Below are positions 5,132 through 6,993 of a stretch of DNA of 6,993 nt, one piece after another. The stretch covers positions 1-6,993 of the forward strand of contig JAJRSY010000023.1 of NCBI GenBank assembly GCA_024278565.1, in the 5' to 3' direction. The notes beneath the pieces were generated by a model. The model saw only the letters and a program-made list of their open reading frames with translations. It was not told the DNA's origin and did no database searches. The translations under genes were made by a program, and so were the position numbers. Origin of the DNA: Bacteroidota bacterium. Lineage in GTDB: Bacteria > Bacteroidota > Bacteroidia > Flavobacteriales > Flavobacteriaceae. Within the stretch, counting starts at the first letter, position 1. Each line of letters opens with the position of its first letter.

Positions 5132-6282
5132 ACACCGTTCAAAATATCCGCGGCTTTCTCAAGTGTTTCCTGGGTTTTGGCAAAACAAAAACGAAGTGCC
5201 CTGTCATTCCTGTTATCGACGTTGAAAGAAGAAATGGGTATACAGGCGATCTTGTGGTCTGTGAGAAGTCTCTTGGCGAGTTTTTCGTCTGCCTCATCGG
5301 TAATATCCGAATAATCCAAAAGTTGAAAATAGGTGCCTTGGGCGGGGATGGAATTGAAGCGGGAACCTTTGATGGCATTCAAAAAGAAATCTCTTTTTTG
5401 TTGGTAAAAACCATTCAGATCCAAATAGTGCCTTTCATTTTGTAGATATGTCGCCATGGCTCGTTGTACGGGGTGGTCAACACAGAAAACGTTGAATTGG
5501 TGTACCTTTCTGAATTCACGCATCAGTTCAGATGGGGCAACACAGTAGCCCATTTTCCATCCGGTAACGTGAAAGGTCTTTCCGAAAGAGGCGCATACGA
5601 AACTGCGGGAGGCCAAATCGTCGAACCGAGACGCACTTTCATGTGTGGCGCCATCAAAAACAATGTGCTCGTATACCTCATCACTTATCAGAACAATATT
5701 GGTATTTTTGAGGACATCTTGCAATTTCAACATATCATTTTTAGAAAAAATGCGCCCGCTTGGGTTATGGGGGCTGTTGATGATCGCCATTTTGGTCTTT
5801 GGGGTTATTTTAGAGCGGAATGCTTCCCAATCAATCGAATAATCGTCTCCATCTAATTGCAGGTAAACGGGAATTCCTCCATTTACCTCAATTGCAGGTT
5901 CGTAACAATCATAGGCCGGCTTAATAACAATAACCTCATCACCTGGGCGAACGAAGGCTGTAATCGCCGTAAAAATAGCCTGTGTGGCTCCAATGGTGAC
6001 AGTTACTTCGGTCGCTACATCGTATGCTTTTCCGTGAAGTTTTTCGATTTTTTGAACAATGGTCTCTCGAAGCCGATAGTAGCCGGCCATAGGGGCATAT
6101 TGATTATGGCCTTCTTTCATGGCCTTTGTGACCAGGTCGATCAATGTGCTATCGGTCTCAAAGTTTGGAAAACCTTGTGAGAGATCTATGGCCTTGTGTT
6201 CTCTTGCCAAATTGCCCATTGTGGTGAAGATGGTGGTCTTTACATTCGGGAGCTTGGAGCGCAACGTACTTTGAAGGGCCAT
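5128..6282 (-). CDS. ybdL: PLP-dependent methionine aminotransferase, YbdL-like
   Basis: A 384-residue fold-type I class I/II aminotransferase, of the length and motif pattern of E. coli YbdL, which prefers methionine and other large hydrophobic or aromatic amino acids. Shared features include KLPNVKTTIFTTM at the start, LSQGFPNFE, the NQYAPMAGYYRLRE segment, GATQAIF before the PLP phosphate site, and NSPHNPSG with Asn173. Further on are ISDEVYEH with Asp201 and Tyr204, the Schiff-base lysine Lys235 in SFGKTFHVTGWKMGY, and Arg364 in RALRFCF for the substrate carboxylate. All key residues are present. In some bacteria a related enzyme makes methionine from 4-methylthio-2-oxobutyrate in methionine salvage; no other salvage gene is visible here. 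It has its own candidate promoter, and the 3' end overlaps the thioredoxin-like gene by 4 bp. Confidence 0.94.
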   Translation of the reverse strand: MALQSTLRSKLPNVKTTIFTTMGNLAREHKAIDLSQGFPNFETDSTLIDLVTKAMKEGHNQYAPMAGYYRLRETIVQKIEKLHGKAYDVATEVTVTIGATQAIFTAITAFVRPGDEVIVIKPAYDCYEPAIEVNGGIPVYLQLDGDDYSIDWEAFRSKITPKTKMAIINSPHNPSGRIFSKNDMLKLQDVLKNTNIVLISDEVYEHIVFDGATHESASRFDDLASRSFVCASFGKTFHVTGWKMGYCVAPSELMREFRKVHQFNVFCVDHPVQRAMATYLQNERHYLDLNGFYQQKRDFFLNAIKGSRFNSIPAQGTYFQLLDYSDITDEADEKLAKRLLTDHKIACIPISSFNVDNRNDRALRFCFAKTQETLEKAADILNGV

Positions 6283-6299
6283 ATTCAGTTAATATGTCC

Positions 6300-6329
6300 T
6301 AAAAGTAGTCAATTTTTTCAATTTACAAA
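6300..6329 (-). promoter_or_regulatory. candidate promoter of the aminotransferase gene
   Basis: On the minus strand TTTG (6326-6329), an 18-bp spacer and TACTTTTA (6300-6307) match the Bacteroidota pattern with one mismatch in the -7 element. A start near 6295 leaves a leader of about 12 nt before the ATG at 6282. It lies in the 60-bp gap after the 89-codon gene, so the aminotransferase can be expressed separately from it. Confidence 0.5.
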
Positions 6330-6342
6330 CCCAGTAACGCCC

Positions 6343-6612
6343 TCACATCAGCTTATGAAGATAACGTTTATCGAGCTCGGCCTGCAATTGCCTTGCCAGA
6401 GAATTGTCAAATGCAGTTTTTATTAGTGCTTTAATGGCCTTGGAATTGGATGGTGTCAGGCTATTGGTCCGGTATACCACATCGCGAATGGTCGAAAAAC
6501 TAACGCTAGTGCTCGCTGCTATATTTGCAAAATCATCTTTGGTGGAATTTCTTCGCAGTATAACAGAAAGTTCTTCGCTGATCGGTTTTCCATAGTCTTC
6601 CTTTTTGAGCAT
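6343..6612 (-). CDS. small HTH-like protein of unknown function
   Basis: An 89-residue protein that I cannot assign to a named family. A charged N-terminus (MLKKEDYGKPISEELSVIL) is followed by a segment that looks like a helix-turn-helix, DDFANIAASTSVSFSTIRDVVYR (about residues 26-48): an A/S-rich turn between two helices, as in Xre/Cro-like proteins. A C-terminal helix of about 55-85 ends in basic residues. This would fit a small DNA-binding regulator, or a protein that contacts one. No membrane segment or signal peptide is seen. It is divergent from an XRE-type gene across a 198-bp region rich in inverted repeats, and lies 60 bp upstream of the aminotransferase in the same direction. The start at 6612 is the only sensible ATG; its leader is A-rich with no strong ribosome binding site. 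Confidence 0.8.
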   Translation of the reverse strand: MLKKEDYGKPISEELSVILRRNSTKDDFANIAASTSVSFSTIRDVVYRTNSLTPSNSKAIKALIKTAFDNSLARQLQAELDKRYLHKLM

Positions 6613-6720
6613 CTTTTATTGGTTGTCTTAGTTCTGGTTAATGATGGTTTTCTAAGGTTAATTGTAAATACATTTGAAGGTTTAAACATGACAATCGTAC
6701 AGTTATATTGCGTATTTTGC

Positions 6721-6728
6721 TATATTTG
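6721..6728 (+). promoter_or_regulatory. candidate -7 element of the XRE-type gene
   Basis: TATATTTG fits the Bacteroidota -7 consensus TAnnTTTG exactly. No TTTG is found at the expected 17-21 bp upstream, so the promoter would be weak or activator-dependent. Transcription would start near 6735, inside the palindrome at 6727-6749, with a leader of about 76 nt. Confidence 0.35.
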
Positions 6729-6749
6729 TCTGTAATCGAATTACAAACA
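6727..6749. promoter_or_regulatory. candidate operator palindrome at the predicted start of transcription
   Basis: TGTCTGTAAT, a CGA centre and ATTACAAACA form 10-bp arms with one mismatch; the inner 6 bp (TGTAAT/ATTACA, 6731-6745) are perfect. The site sits over the predicted transcription start of the XRE-type gene, where a repressor would block it. A second palindrome with the same CGA centre lies at 6798-6812. Confidence 0.45.
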
Positions 6750-6797
6750 CATGCACTATAACTACGTATATAGCAAAATATGTAGGATTATTACACA

Positions 6798-6812
6798 ATA
6801 ATACGATATTAT
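6798..6812. promoter_or_regulatory. second CGA-centred palindrome over the XRE start codon
   Basis: ATAATA, CGA and TATTAT form a perfect 6-bp inverted repeat that includes the first two bases of the ATG at 6811. Beside it, ATTATT (6787-6792) pairs with AATAAT (6797-6802). The arms are all A and T, so chance is a real possibility. The shared CGA centre with 6731-6745 is what makes it worth noting as an operator. Confidence 0.3.
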
Positions 6813-6993
6813 GTTCGTAATAAAGCAATTAAGACGTAAAAAAAACATCAATCAGACAGATTTGGCTTATGCTATTGGTGTGAGTTTGCGTACAATTCAG
6901 CTTTATGAAAAAAAAGATGCCAATATTCCTATCAAAAATCTTACAAAAATTGCGGAGTATTTCAGCCTAAGTATAAGCCAGCTGTATTTACAG
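6811..6993 (+). CDS. XRE-family HTH transcriptional regulator (3' partial)
   Basis: The first 61 codons of a gene cut off by the window end. The N-terminus is an XRE/Cro-C1 helix-turn-helix: IKQLRRKKNINQTDLAYAIGVSLRTIQLYEK (about residues 4-34), with the usual Q-T-D-L-A first helix and the S-L-R-T-I-Q recognition helix, then a PIKNLTKIAEYFSLSISQLYL segment that completes the five-helix domain. Such domains in flavobacteria occur both as small stand-alone repressors and at the head of LexA-like S24 peptidase regulators; the missing C-terminus decides which. The ATG at 6811 is the family's expected start. It is divergent from the 89-residue HTH-like gene, and its leader holds several inverted repeats, consistent with autoregulation. 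The leader has no strong ribosome binding site. Confidence 0.9.
   Translation, partial: MFVIKQLRRKKNINQTDLAYAIGVSLRTIQLYEKKDANIPIKNLTKIAEYFSLSISQLYLQ

Larger units (their letters stand above)
6713..6780. repeat. 13-bp perfect inverted repeat in the divergent regulatory region
   Basis: TATTTTGCTATAT (6713-6725) is the exact reverse complement of ATATAGCAAAATA (6768-6780), with 42 bp between. The left arm overlaps the candidate -7 element of the XRE gene (6721-6728); the right arm lies in its leader. The arms could be two binding sites for a regulator that loops the DNA, or a long RNA stem. The repeat is seen directly; the role is inferred. Confidence 0.6.

Noticed and set aside
5464..5856. 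130-codon frame antisense to the aminotransferase
   Set aside because: It is a shadow of the highly conserved PLP-binding region on the other strand.
6680..6687. GTTTAAAC 8-bp palindrome
   Set aside because: A short AT-rich palindrome expected by chance in such a region, with no second copy nearby.

Overview
The window looks like chromosomal DNA from a marine-type Flavobacteriia (Bacteroidota). The signs are protein-family make-up (LytS/LytTR two-component pair, WCGDS thioredoxin-like lipoprotein, four-helix-bundle protein), A-rich leaders with no clear Shine-Dalgarno, and several upstream sequences resembling the Bacteroidota promoter TTTG-N(16-20)-TAnnTTTG. The genus cannot be fixed by eye. 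No rRNA, tRNA, CRISPR array or transposase gene was seen.

Left part (1-1661): the two subunits of a 3-oxoacid (succinyl-CoA:acetoacetate) CoA-transferase, scoA (5' end outside the window) and scoB, are separated by an AT-rich gene for a four-helix-bundle protein of the 23S rRNA intervening-sequence type. That gene is framed by 12-bp inverted repeats that touch its start and stop codons, and the right-hand repeat is duplicated just before scoB. It reads as an insertion cassette inside a metabolic operon and is the most unusual structure in the window.

Middle (1662-5131): a 493-bp gap holds a possible 35-codon small gene ending in a clean intrinsic terminator. A PaiA-like GNAT acetyltransferase follows. 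Convergent to it is a two-component operon, read leftwards as LytS-type sensor kinase then LytTR response regulator, with an ATGA start/stop overlap. The kinase carries four cysteines in a predicted extracytoplasmic loop. Divergent from it is a thioredoxin-fold lipoprotein with a monothiol WCGDS active site, so cysteine or redox sensing linked to this neighbour is a testable idea.

Right part (5128-6993): a YbdL-like methionine aminotransferase is convergent with the thioredoxin gene. Upstream of it, also leftwards, is a small uncharacterised HTH-like protein. Divergent from that is the N-terminal part of an XRE-family repressor-like gene, cut by the window end. The 198-bp region between these two small regulators contains a 13-bp inverted repeat and two palindromes with a CGA centre, one at the predicted promoter and one over the start codon, which suggests an autoregulated switch.

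Both convergent gene pairs (paiA/response regulator and thioredoxin/aminotransferase) overlap by exactly 4 bp at their stop codons, with no visible terminator between them.
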